The notes under the pieces were generated by a model. That model searched no databases, was not told the DNA's origin, and saw only the letters and a list, made by a program, of their open reading frames with translations. 64,000 nucleotides of DNA from Psococerastis gibbosa (taxonomy: Eukaryota; Arthropoda; Insecta; Psocodea; Psocidae): contig OZ020484.1 in the NCBI GenBank assembly GCA_963971405.1, positions 8,060,001 through 8,124,000 of the forward strand. The letters run 5' to 3'. Below, piece after piece: positions 30,869-41,332 of this stretch (the first letter of the stretch is position 1; the number at the start of each line of letters is the position of its first letter). A program made the position numbers and the translations under genes.

Positions 30869-31109
30869 AAAATGTGACGAAAATTGAATTAATAACATTT
30901 TGAATTTTGGGTCTGATTTTTTTCTTTAGAATCTTGAGAGCAATGTTTTCTAAATTTTAAAAATTAAAAAATGGCTTGTTTTAATCTTTTTTTAAATTAA
31001 TTTAATTTAATTAATTTTTTTGAAAAGTTCTGACACGCTCAGCTACCTAGTCGTCTCATTCTCTATGCATAATGGCCAAATTGCTGAACCTGCTCTGACT
31101 GTTGGTAGT

Positions 31110-31220
31110 AGGCGCGGATTGAGACATTTTTCTTGGAGGGGGCGGGAGAATTTTGTCTAAAATTGAAGTTTGAAAAAATAGGCCTGACATATTGGGGTTG
31201 TAAGCATTTTGAGTAATTTC
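31110..31220 (+). repeat. Single copy of the GC-rich unit found near gene 2
   Basis: TTGGAGGGGGCGGGAGAATT, then AAAAAATAGGCCTGACAT, resembles one unit of the array at 48,508-48,935 in the same orientation. Confidence 0.5.
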
Positions 31221-31806
31221 ATGACTGTAAAAGAAGTTAAGCATACTACCAAGAATTAATATTCCTTTCGTTATTATGGAAACCGTACTGTCTTTAGCTT
31301 CCGTAACGTCTTAGTCACCGGAAATTCTAGGGGGGGGGGGGGGGCTGGCAACGGGTGCCCTTCTTACGCCAATGGAAAATAATTATTGTTTGTTTGTCGC
31401 AATCAAATTGATTGCAATAGTGTCTTTTTTCAAATAAAATACACTAAAAGTGTGTGATGATTGAGGTATTTGTTAAACGCACAGCTGGGCGCAGGGCATG
31501 GCGAGGAGGTTTCCACCCCCTGTAATGCAACCAGCACTTGGGTGTTCTTTCTTCCCTTGACGGACCTGCAGCAATCACCACGTCTATTATTAGCTTGTGA
31601 GCGAACCTTTTTGCTTGGCAGGTATGCTTGGCGTGCGCAACCACTGTCCACTCTCCACTTCTTCTAACCATTCACTTATTTCACTTGCAGTATTTAGCAT
31701 AGAGACTAGAGAGTATAGTCAATAGTGAAAGTTAACGTGGTGAGTGGTGTTCAACCCCTGTCCCTTTCAGGTATGAATTGGATTTGGACCACGCGTGTGA
31801 GGAGAT
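31221..31806. other. Gene-free stretch with a G-tract
   Basis: A G-tract lies at about 31,330-31,343. A GC-richer patch at 31,480-31,670 is open in several frames on both strands but matches nothing I recognise. It may be a retroelement remnant. Confidence 0.3.
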
Positions 31807-32030
31807 AACTTTCCAATCTATACGTAAGTGCAAAAAAAGCTTTGTGATGGTCTAACTCAGTAACTCCCCTAACTCTAAATGTTTGAGACCGAGATTTCAA
31901 CCGATTTACACGTTTCAGGCACCAGTAGAAAAAAAAAGTGATTTTTACGACAAGTATGCCAGTCGTCATCGATCTTTGAACCAACAGAGTTTTCATGAAA
32001 TTCGGGATGTAGGTTTACAAAAATCACATA
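31807..32030 (+). repeat. Diverged 5' part of a family A element
   Basis: CTTTCCAATCTATACGTAAG, GCTTTGTGATGGTC, GAGATTTCAACCGATTTACA and TGAAATTCGGGATGTAGG follow the order of the first 220 bp of family A but with many changes. The right part is missing. Confidence 0.7.
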
Positions 32031-32154
32031 TACAGTAGTCCTATATGTGCATATTTGTTTTTTCTCATATACACTGCTAGAACGAGTTCATTAAAACTCA
32101 CATACAGACACATAATATATAAAATATTGTAGACGTTATCGATATTATTTTTTA

Positions 32155-32195
32155 TCAAATTTAGGGGGGGGGGGCGCTGCCCCCCCCCCCTCGGG
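32155..32195. other. G-tract/C-tract hairpin
   Basis: A G-run of about 12, then CGCTG, then a C-run of about 13. The same G-CGCTG-C arrangement recurs at about 33,273-33,298. It can fold on itself and is prone to length change. Confidence 0.7.
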
Positions 32196-32614
32196 TACAG
32201 GCCTGCGATAAGTAGGTTTTGAGACAAGCTTTAGGGTACCCAAATAAAGGTTTATTCAATTTTATAGCTTACTATTTCTCATTCCAAGGTTTTTGTCCTC
32301 ATTTGACTAGCGTTTCTCGTTTCTGGACTTAATAAGTAATAACTTAGAAGCCTTAGAGGCAATTAATGATATTTGTAGAATGGTATATCTATTATCTAGT
32401 GGCAGCAGGTATAGGCCCTGCACCACCTACCTGCAGCCACCGAGCTATTGTTTATTTATTACTATTTCTTTACTTATTGAGACTTTGACATCCCCCTCCC
32501 CCTGAAATTTATTCAAGCAAGTGAAGCTTGTATATACACAGTGGGACAGAATGTGTGAAACTTGGTACTAATTAAATGAGAAATAAATGCGATATGTAGG
32601 CCACAGAGATGTAT

Positions 32615-32945
32615 AAATAAATAAATAAAAATAAATAAGCGTTTATTTGCAAACATACAAAGTCCAATAATATACAAATTTGACAATTTTTAATTTTTAT
32701 GAAAACCAGTAGGCCTACAGGAATCTTTCGGCCTTTTATTCTTCTTCTTAATAAGTTACAGCCTGCTGGCTGGTTCGCAGGAACATGTGGCTTCGATGAT
32801 CCGCCCTCCACCCCCCTCGATCCGATCCTGGCACGCCCTATTCAACACCACGTATGTCTTGGCCCCTACAGGCTACATCTTCCTTCACTTGCTGCAGAAT
32901 GCATTGTAGATACTCTTTTCTCGGGCACCCAGATCGGTTGAAGTC
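32615..32945 (-). pseudogene. LINE ORF C-terminal tail, degenerate
   Basis: The minus strand reads GCPRKEYLQCILQQVKEDVA, then after a stop GSDRGGWRADHRSH, a LINE-type tail. Its 3' side is an AATAAAT-rich stretch with GTTTATTTGCAAACATACAA, a motif also at 20,875 and 56,190. It is 5'-truncated with stops. Confidence 0.5.
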
Positions 32946-33391
32946 TTCTACTGTTCTCTTTATGATCAATAGAGGTGGGGCCTGGGGCGTGAAAGATATT
33001 TCCAGGAGCAACAGTGACCGGTGACAGTGACTCGACAGTCACTGATACAAATACTGGTGATTTCTGTCACTGGAGTGACTGCTTTTGATCCTGCTATCTG
33101 AGTAATCTTGGTACATCTTGGTATGAGTAATCAAAAGTCACTGTCACTTCTCTTACTTGACAGTGATTTATACAAGTTACATAGACTTATAGGCATTAAG
33201 TCTCTCTGCGTCTACGCGTGGTCGCATGAAACTATATAAATAAATGAACTGCACTAACAGCTCTTCGTTTCTGGGGGGGGGGGGGGCGCTGCCCCCCAGA
33301 AACTAGTCTGCGGGGGCAAGATGGACTGTGCCCCCCAAGTTGGCGTCCCTGATTGTGTGTTTTAATTTTGAAAGATAACGTTCTATCTACT

Positions 33392-34076
33392 CAGTGGCGG
33401 CTCGTCCATAAGGGCACTGGGGCTACAGCCCTCCCATAATTTTACAGGCAAACAAAGTAATTTCCTTTTAATAATAATAATAAAATAATAATATACTATT
33501 CTGAAGAAAAATGCAACTGCTACAATTCGGCTATGCTATGTGCGTGCTCTGGGCAACTTGGGGCAATTTTCAATTTAGCCCCGGGTCGCCATGGCAACCG
33601 AGTCAGGCAAAAGTTAAGAAGATCGTTCGCACCATTGAAAAGGTGTACACAACTTCTCTCTTATGGACCTTGCAATGCAATTCATGCCATATGCATTTTT
33701 ACATGGGCAGCGGGGCAGCGCCCCAAAAATGACTTTAAATGTTTCGTATTGATAATAACGTTGAATATTGGTATTTTTTTAAAATCATAATTATAAGAGT
33801 TATTTTTGAGAAGAGTTTCACTATTTTGTCATGACTGATGATTATTATAAAATTTTTCAAAGAAGAATTTTTGACTAGGGCAGTCAGGTTCTTCCCAACG
33901 GGCAGGCAGGGTAATGTAAACAAATATTACAAAAATGTAAACAGCGAGTGATAGACTTGTTTGCCACATCGAAATGCCGAAGAATCTATTTGATATTCAA
34001 GTAGTGGTAAGTTATATGCTATTACTTTATTACAATTCGTTGCCCCACCATTTTGATACACCACGAGCCGCCACTG
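33392..34076. mobile_element. hAT-like non-autonomous element with 8-bp duplication
   Basis: Inverted ends CAGTGGCGGCTCGT and ACGAGCCGCCACTG are flanked by a perfect direct repeat TATCTACT (33,384-33,391 and 34,077-34,084). An 8-bp duplication with CAGNG-type ends is the hAT signature. The 685-bp interior has only short frames and no transposase, so it moved in trans. Confidence 0.9.
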
Positions 34077-34091
34077 TATCTACTTCTATCT

Positions 34092-34738
34092 TACTTACTT
34101 ACTAGCCAACGCCCACCCTTGGCATTTCTGCCATCAGGCGCCGCGCTGACCAGTATAGATGTGCCGTGTGTTCATCTCCGGTAAGTCGATCGTTTCTTTC
34201 ATCATCAAGCATCGGGCAGTCCTTGAGGTGGCTGGTGGCCATAGGGGTACTCCCGCACAGGACGCAGTCGGGGGACCTCAATATTCCAATTCGGTGGAGG
34301 TGGGATGCCAAAAGATCGTGCCCGGTTATTGTTCTGAAGACTGCTACTGAAGTGGGCCGTGGTAGGTTCTTCTTTACGGGTTTGTTTAACAGTGTGCTCC
34401 ATTGTTTTCCACTTGAGGCTAGTCGCAGTCTGTCCTGGTTTTTCCTCCGTACTGATATGTCTATGAGGTTTTTCACAGCCGTGAGGGGTGTTGCTTTGCT
34501 GGGCTGAGGTAGTTTTGTGCCCATCTTTGCCAAGAAGTCCGCCTTTTCATTTCCAAGTATGTCGACGTTCCAAAATAGGACTCGAAGGTCCTCGTCGCGG
34601 TCCTGAAAAGGACCTTTTGGTGTTTGAGCGGGAACACCGGCCGTCATCTGGTCAGCTTGGTGAATCGGCGTAATCCCGTTGATCGTTTAGTTATTGCAGG
34701 CAGGGGGCACCACGTGCAGGCGATCAACATCACCCCCC
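34092..34738 (-). mobile_element. Internally deleted I-clade-like LINE with open fusion ORF
   Basis: A minus-strand ORF of 181 codons (34,647 to 34,102) is intact. Its first part contains DLRVLFWNVD, like the start of an APE-type endonuclease domain. It runs directly into GNEKADFLAKMG, an RNase H C-terminal motif, then TGHDLLASHLHRIGI, CVLCGS and RRLMAEMPRVGVG. The reverse transcriptase and most of both flanking domains are absent. The 3' end has TAAG repeats and the copy sits in a perfect 14-bp duplication ATCTACTTCTATCT (34,078-34,091 and 34,739-34,752). It inserted into the edge of the hAT-like element's duplication. This is a SIDE-like non-autonomous derivative by inference. Confidence 0.82.
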
Positions 34739-34999
34739 ATCTACTTCTATCTATTTTTATTCATTTTTGTTAAACAAATACATTAATAATATTGGTTCAT
34801 TGTGACTAATGAATGGACTGTTTTATTTTATTTATTTTTATTTTACAGAAGAGCGAATTTTTTCAAGTTTTTTTTTTTTGGTTTTTCCTTTTAGTTCAAT
34901 TTTGGTTCCGAAATAATACTTGATTACTTATAATCCTCTTATTATTTTTAATTTGTAGAATGCTCTTAAAACCAGTACGCATCTAGTACTACTTCTTCT

Positions 35000-35330
35000 T
35001 CTGAGGCCACAACCTCAGCGATTGGTTGGCAGCAACTCCCTGCATATCCAGCTCTCTGTCCTGCGGCTTCCTCTTCAGCTCTTGATACGTTCGATCTCCT
35101 GCGTCTTATACTTCAGTTGATCCATGAATTCCTTCTTCGGCCGTCCTCTTCTATTGGTTCCTTCCACTGTGCCCTCAATGATGGTGTGTACCAGATTTTC
35201 GTGTCGTAATAAATTCCCTACCCATTTCGCTGTTTTACTTTTTATATGAGGTAGCAGCTGCCTCTCTTCTTCGATAACCTCTAGCAGTCTAGCACTCTTT
35301 CATTCGTCACGTGGTCCCGTCAGCTTATCA
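35000..35330 (-). pseudogene. LINE ORF C-terminal tail, second copy of the 983 family
   Basis: The minus strand reads IIEGTVEGTNRRGRPKKEFM, then DQLKYKTQEIERIKS, a stop, and CRELLPTNR. RHEN...IIEGTVEGTN matches the family of the 60,839 fragment as well. Dead copy. Confidence 0.7.
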
Positions 35331-36668
35331 TCGAGTACAGTTGGTCAAAAATCAGTGCTTTACTGGCCAGTACCTTAAGCCAATTACAAAGAAATTGTTT
35401 ATGACATGTACAATATGTGCGTGTGAATCGGAACGATGCAGCCTTTAAAAAAGCGTGGGATAGAAAACTTTCCCCCAAAACAGACACAAAAGAACTCGCT
35501 TTACAATGCAACCCCTTAATTTTTGGTACCTGCATTGAAATGAGAATGTGTACCTATGCAACAAATCCTTACATGCTGGAATGCAATAGGGTGTGAAATA
35601 CCTAATGAGGGTCCGTATGACATTTATTTAATTTATTTAAAGGATGGATAACTTTTTTTCTAAAATTACCTGTTTTGGCAGACATGGAAATCAATGGTTC
35701 ATTAACTTTGGTAAACATTGATTTAATATTCAAATATTTCATTAGAAAAATTAACGATCTGTCTGGAAATCCATTTTTTTTCTTCAAAAAGCAAACTAGT
35801 CACTCGGGTGACCAGGGTACCTAGCAACGAAGTCTCTGTTTCTGTACCTGCTGAAAAAAATAAATCCTTTGCCAGCGGGTGACGTTATTCATGCTGGTGC
35901 CCCAACTTTCTCATGCAGCGCATCTAGAATGCCGTGTTTAGAGTATTATATGGTCTATATAATATCTATAGGTTGTTTCTTTAAGAGCAGTAATAAATAA
36001 CGTTTTTATGTTCGTGAATGGAAGGGAACCAAGTCAATGAGACTTGTACCTTTTATTTTATTTGTGAGCACAAATATATCAATGATGTTTTTCTGAAATA
36101 TACTGGTTGCCTAACTAATTCATTTACTTGTGTGACAAGTGTGACTAATGATGTATGGGAACTACCTTTTTGATGGGTGTTTGCAGAAATTAACAAAAGA
36201 CCTGCTTATTCTCTTTTAAATTTTAGTGGGCAAGACCATTGACAATGATTTTTGAACAAACAAGAGGTATTTAGTCAGTGGCGGCTTTAGAGATTTTTTG
36301 GCAGCAGGCTGAAGAAATTTGCAGCCCCTTGTGATGATGACTTATGTCATTGAATATATAACACTATAGAACGGCCCTTGCATTTACGATTCCATTCTAT
36401 AGAAACGCGAACTAAGATGATACTTGGCAGCGAACTGTTGCTCAACGCAAGCACCACCCGCGGAGCTTCATACCTGGGTCCAGCTAGGGGTTGCAAGTCT
36501 CATTGTACACTTCCTTATCCCTGTTTCAAAACAGGGCCAGGTACAGCATTTACTCATTTAGAAAGCACTGAGCAGTTCACGGGCCTCGTTCATTTATACT
36601 TAAATATTTCAAGATAATTATAAGTCCAATACGTGCATTACTGTGTGTGTTTTTTTCTTTACATCTCT
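35331..36668. other. Gene-free stretch
   Basis: Short open frames on both strands show no recognised motif. GTGGCGGCTTTAGAGA near 36,281 resembles the GTGGCGG starts of several repeats here, but no partner end is found. Confidence 0.4.
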
Positions 36669-37289
36669 AAGAACCGGTCCGAGTTTATTCGAACATGCTT
36701 TCCAATTTATCAAAATTAGCAGATAGAGAAAATGAATAATTTCATGGTAAATCATTTTCCTATAGTTACATTTCCGATATTTTTTCGGGGTGGGGGGGGG
36801 GTGTGTAGCACCTGATGTCACTGGAGATGAGTTAAATTCTAGATAGGTCAGACCAACACAATACCACCCAGCAATAATGGCAGGGCACGCAATGCATTTA
36901 AGCGTAAATTTTCTATCATTTTTTTCAAAAAACAAAATTTTTGCTCAAAACCAAATGGTTTTTTGGGAAAGCAACCTGTCCGGTTTCGTTAATCAATTTA
37001 ACACCTAAAACATGCCTGAAGGTAGTAATAATCGATAGAAAGGTTTCGCAGAAAAATTATTTTTTAATAATTATTTTTTAATAATTTTTCATGAAAATTG
37101 AGTTATTTTTATTTTTTTACCCCCAGAAGCAAACTATCAAGGGGCAAGCGACCCCCTGCATTTTGTTAACATTAATACCGACTACAAGATATGTGAATTT
37201 AAAAGAAATCGTTGAAGCCGTTTTGGCGAAATCATTTTTTAGACGTTTTTTTTTGGAGTTATTTGAGAATGAAACCCCCCCAAATTGAG

Positions 37290-37321
<32 letters not shown>

Positions 37322-37655
37322 TGGGGTACAGGTGTTACCTGTGTGCACTTAAGCCTATTGGGCCTATTGTGCCCTCCCCAAATTGAGTTAGCCCGAAATA
37401 AAAAAAATTGTCTCGAGGTATGATTTGTGTGAACCTACATGCAAAATTTCTTCAAAATCGGCCGAATAGTTTGCCCGGAAATCGATGAACAGACAGACAG
37501 ACATACAGACAGACAGACAGACAGAGCGACAGACAGACATTTCGTAAAAACCACTTTTTTGGGTTCCTGGGACCTCAAAACGTGTAAATCCGTAGAAATC
37601 TCGGAATCGAAAATTTCAACCATCACAATAAAGCTTTCCTTAGACTACGTATAAA
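36669..37655 (-). mobile_element. Family A element, copy 4, reverse orientation
   Basis: It begins AAGAACCGGTCCGAGTTTAT with GCTTTCCAATTTATC and ends at CTTTCCTTAGACTACGTATA. A foreign segment of about 90 bp starting with a long T-run (about 37,290-37,378) interrupts it. It abuts copy 5 head to head. Confidence 0.85.
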
Positions 37656-38440
37656 TATCACACCTCGGGACGATTTTTTTTATTTTGGGCTAACTCAATT
37701 TGGGGGGTTTTATTCTTAAAAAACTCCAAAAAAAACATCTAAAAAAATTATTTCTCAAAAACGGCTCCAACGATTTCTTTTAAGTTCACATATATTGTAG
37801 CCCTTATTAATGTTAATAATAAATGTGGGGGGTCGCTTGCCCCTTGATTGTTTGCGTCGGGGGGTAAAAAAATAAAAATATCTAAATTTTAATGAAAAAT
37901 GACTTAAAAAAAAAAAAAAATCTGCTAAACCTTTCTATCGATGATTTATACCTTCAGGCATGTTTTAGGTGTTAAAAAGAGTAAAGAAAACCGGACAGGT
38001 TGCTTTCCCAAAAAAGTATTTTTTTTTGGGCAAAAAAATGATAGAAAATTCACGGTCAAATGCATTGCGTGCCCTGCCATTATTCCAGTGGGGTAATGTG
38101 TTGTCTGACCGGTCTAGAATATGCAATGCCATCGATTAATTCAGTGCTTTGGGATAGGTGATATCCTAGGCGATTGCCAGAGGGGGTCCTTGGGTTCCGG
38201 ACCCCCCCCCCCCCCTTCCCAAATGGTTACAGCGTACACTAGATAGAATGGAGTTTTATAGATTCCTAAATTTATTGAGGTTACCTCACCTCCAGTGACG
38301 TCAGGTGCACCCCCCCCCTCCCGAGATATGCGAAATTAAACCAAAAGAAAATTATTTACCATGAAATTACTTATTTTCTCTATCTACTAAGTAGTTGATA
38401 AATGGGATAGCATGTTCGAGTAATCTCGGACCGGTTCTTT
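37656..38440 (+). mobile_element. Family A element, copy 5, 5'-truncated
   Basis: It starts inside the family at CACCTCGGGACGATTTT and runs to GACCGGTTCTTTT. A foreign segment of about 160 bp (about 38,115-38,272) carries its own C-tract. With copy 4 it forms an inverted pair of about 1.7 kb. Confidence 0.82.
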
Positions 38441-38558
38441 TTGAATTGTCATTACTTACAATAGAATTATTTGGTTGTATATTTGTATATATATATTTTT
38501 TGGTTTAACTCATAATTGCTAAAAATCTGTTGGTAATTGAAAGGTGATGTAATGAGTG

Positions 38559-38692
38559 GATGGCCATGCTTCGGAGGGCATGTGAAGCAGGCGGTCCCGG
38601 GCCTTCCTAGTTGAGTGTAAGAGAGGGCTTTATAGCCCTAACTCCGCTAGGTTGGTTTAGTCATAGAAACAACAGCAAAAGTCTTTATTTAT
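38559..38692 (+). mobile_element. SINE 3' portion, short-form junction
   Basis: GGCCATGCTTCGGAGGGCAT through CCTAACTCCGCTAGGTTGG to GTCTTTATTTATT matches the short SINE form. The tRNA-like head is missing. It directly abuts a family A copy. Confidence 0.82.
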
Positions 38693-39272
38693 TGCTCTCC
38701 AATTTATACGTAGTACCAACATATATAAGGAAAGCTTTGTCATGGTCGAAATTTTCGATTCCGAGATTTCAACAGATTTACACGTTTTGAGGTCCCAGGA
38801 ACCCAAAAAAGTGGTTTTTACAAAATGTCTGTCTATCGCTCTGTCCGCCTGTCTGCCACTCTGTCTCTTCATCGATTTCTGGGCTAACTACTTGGTTAAT
38901 TTAAAAGAAATTTAGCGTGGAGGTTCACAAAAATCATACATCGTGACCTTTTTCTATCATCTTTTAAAAAAATAATTTTTTGCACAAAAATAAATATTTT
39001 TTTGGGAAAGCAACCTGTCCGGTTTCGTTACTCAATTTAACACCTTAAACATGTCTGAAAGTAGAAATCATCGAAAATTATTTGTTATAGTCATTTCTCC
39101 TTAATTTTTTTTTATATTTTTTACCCCCAGAAGCAAACTATCTTGCGGCAAGCGACCTCCCGCATTTTATTAACATTAATATTGACTACAATATATATGA
39201 ATTTAAAAGAAATCGTTGGAGCCGCTTTTGAGAAATAATTTTTTTAAACGTTTTTTTTTTAGTTTTTGAGAA
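38693..39272. mobile_element. Family A composite: plus 5' part joined to minus part
   Basis: 38,693-38,948 is the plus-strand left portion (GCTCTCCAATTTATACGTAG to ATCATACATCGTGACC). From about 38,949 the sequence is the minus-strand middle (CTATCATC through GAAGCAAACTATC to GTTTTTGAGAA). The internal join is an inversion or a second insertion. Confidence 0.75.
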
Positions 39273-39274
39273 AG

Positions 39275-39420
39275 ACTGCGGGCAAACTTACAAATTTGGA
39301 AAAAATTGAAAACAAAATGTGGAATGTGGTGTAAAAATAAATAAAGCATCATTGAAGATTTTCCGTCAATGACAAAATCAAATTTGAAGTATAATTGACC
39401 AGTGGAATAGCCGCCTTAGC
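39275..39420. repeat. Half copy of the 11,136 MITE
   Basis: It matches 11,400-11,565 in order: GCGGGCAAAC, GGAAAAAATTGAAA, GTGTAAAAATA, GATTTTCC, GTCAATGAC, TTGACCAGTGGAATAGCC. The left half is absent. Confidence 0.75.
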
Positions 39421-39544
39421 ATTATTCCAATTTGAATTTGAAGAAGCTCTCATATACGGCTTCAAAATAATAATAGGTAGATTTAGTATTTTACAGTAGA
39501 TCCATTAAGTCTAATTAAATCATTTGCAATTCTAAAATAAGCTA

Positions 39545-40507
39545 TTGATAGTAGGGAATATGAGTAATTTCATGGTAAATGATTTTCCCGTTGTTAAATT
39601 TCCGATATCTCGGGGGGGAAGGGGGGGTTGTCCACCTGACGTCACTGGAAGTGAGATAAATTCTAGATAGGTCAGACCAACACAGCAATAATGGCAGGGC
39701 ACGCAAGGCATTTGAGCGCGAATTTTCTATCATTTTTCCAAAAAATAATTTTTTTTGCAAAATCAAATATTTTTTTGGGAGAGCAACCTATCCGGTTTAG
39801 TTACTCAATTTAACACCTAAAACATGCCTGAAGGTAGAAATCATCGATAGAAAGGTTTCGCAGAAAAATTATTTTTTAGTCATTTCTCATTAAAATTTAG
39901 TTATTTTTATTTTTTTACCCCCAGAAGCAAACTATCAAGGGGCAAGCGACCCCCCGCAATTTGTCAGCATTAACAACAACTACAATATATGAGAATTTAA
40001 AAGAAATCGTTGGAGCCGTTTTTGAGAAATAATTTTTTTAGACGTTTTTTGAGAGTTTTTTGTGAATAAACCCCCCCCCCCCCCCAAATTGAATTGGCCC
40101 AAAATAAAAAAAACGATCCCGAGGTATGATTTTTGTAAACCTACATGCTAAATTTCATTAAAATCGACCGCTTAGTTTGCCCGGAAATCGATGCACAGGC
40201 AGACAGACAGACTGGCAGATATTTCGTAAAAACCACTTTTTTGGGTTCCTGCAGTCTGATCGAGGCGTTTATAATACCGGGGTTAAATAAATACCATAGG
40301 ATTATAACTGTAAACAAACAAATTTTGAATAGCACTTTCCATTATAAAATTATCTTGTTTACCAGTGGATTAAATAAATACCGGTCTTATAAACGCCCCG
40401 ATCAGGCTGCTGGGACCTGAAAACGTGTAAATCCGTTGAAATCTTGGAATCGAAAATTTCGACCATCACAAAGCTTTCCTTTTACTACGTATAAATTGGA
40501 AAGCAAT
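39545..40507 (-). mobile_element. Family A element, copy 6, reverse, with nested MITE
   Basis: It runs from ATGAGTAATTTCATGGTAAA to TACGTATAAATTGGAAAGCA. It carries a short CCCCC tract pair and the AGACAGACAG block. A 158-bp MITE (40,252-40,409) splits the CTGGGACCTGAAAACG motif, so the MITE is younger than this copy. Confidence 0.88.
40252..40409. mobile_element. 158-bp MITE nested in family A, CTG duplication
   Basis: Ends CAGTCTGATCGAGGCG and CGCCCCGATCAGGCTG are inverted, and the arms of about 45 bp include GGTTAAATAAATACC/GGATTAAATAAATACC. CTG is duplicated on both sides (40,249-40,251; 40,410-40,412), clear because the interrupted family A sequence is known from other copies. A CWG duplication fits PIF/Harbinger. 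Confidence 0.9.
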
Positions 40508-40865
40508 AAAATATATACAGTATATACCACAGGCCATTATTAAAGTAGGCAGCCAATTGAAGGGGCAGGAAGAAATTGAGAGTATTGCATAGTGAGGGTA
40601 TTTAGACCGTCCCTGGTAATGATGTGACGAGTTGGACCCTGACGAATTGCACAATGGGCTGACACCAGCGGGACGTCCGACCTTTTTTCTAGTTTGTAGG
40701 TTTTTCACCAGAAAAGCCTGTTTGCAATATTTGACCGTCGTGACCATTCTATAGTGTTATATATTCAATGCTTATGTGTCTTGTGAGGCCTTACCCCTGG
40801 ATATAAACTTATATAATCCGCATGCTGTTTAATTTTTGCCTGTAGGCCATTGTAAGCCCCAGGCT
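40508..40865. other. Gene-free stretch
   Basis: One minus-strand frame of 93 codons (40,747-40,466) overlaps the end of the family A copy and has no recognised similarity. Nothing else supported. Confidence 0.4.
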
Positions 40866-40985
40866 AGGAACGGATCCAGACCCTTTGATAAAGGGGGGGG
40901 GGGTAGTTGTGGATAAAATAGAACAAACACATGTAATATCGATTAAATTAGAGCGTAATACATTAATTTACAATAGATTTACTAG
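40866..40985 (+). repeat. GGATCC/poly-G dispersed repeat, copy 2
   Basis: AACGGATCCAGACCC, a G-tract (about 40,892-40,902), GTAGTTGTGGAT, ATAGAACAAACAC and TTTACAATAGATTTACTAG match 8,306-8,420 block for block. Confidence 0.65.
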
Positions 40986-41142
40986 TTTATTTTTTGTCAT
41001 GCCCCAGAAATGTTCCAAGAATCACATTTTAAGTAAGTTATTGTTTGAGGTTAAAAAAAAGAAGTTTCTTAAACCCTTAACTGAAAATTTGGCAACCTTG
41101 TAATCCTATATTTAAAGGCACCGCCAAGAATGGATACAGCGG

Positions 41143-41332
41143 CAATGGCGGATCCACGGGGGGGGGGGGGGGGGGCAGGGGGCCATGACCCCCCCTAAAA
41201 GAGTAAATTCATAAGATACCCAGTAAAAAAAAAGGTATTGAATAAAACTACACTTTTCAACAAAAAACTTACCTAAACTTACAAAAAACTTGTGACCCCC
41301 CCCCCCTAAATTTTCGGCTGGATCCGTTCTTG
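41143..41332. repeat. GGATCC-ended short inverted element with G/C tracts
   Basis: GGCGGATCCACGGG plus an 18-base G-tract on the left faces a 13-base C-tract with CGGCTGGATCCGTTC on the right, about 190 bp in all. A similar arrangement occurs at 45,666-45,845. Confidence 0.6.

Noticed and set aside
33511-33790. Two overlapping open frames inside the hAT-like element as a transposase remnant
   Set aside because: No hAT dimerisation or catalytic motif is visible and the frames are under 90 codons.
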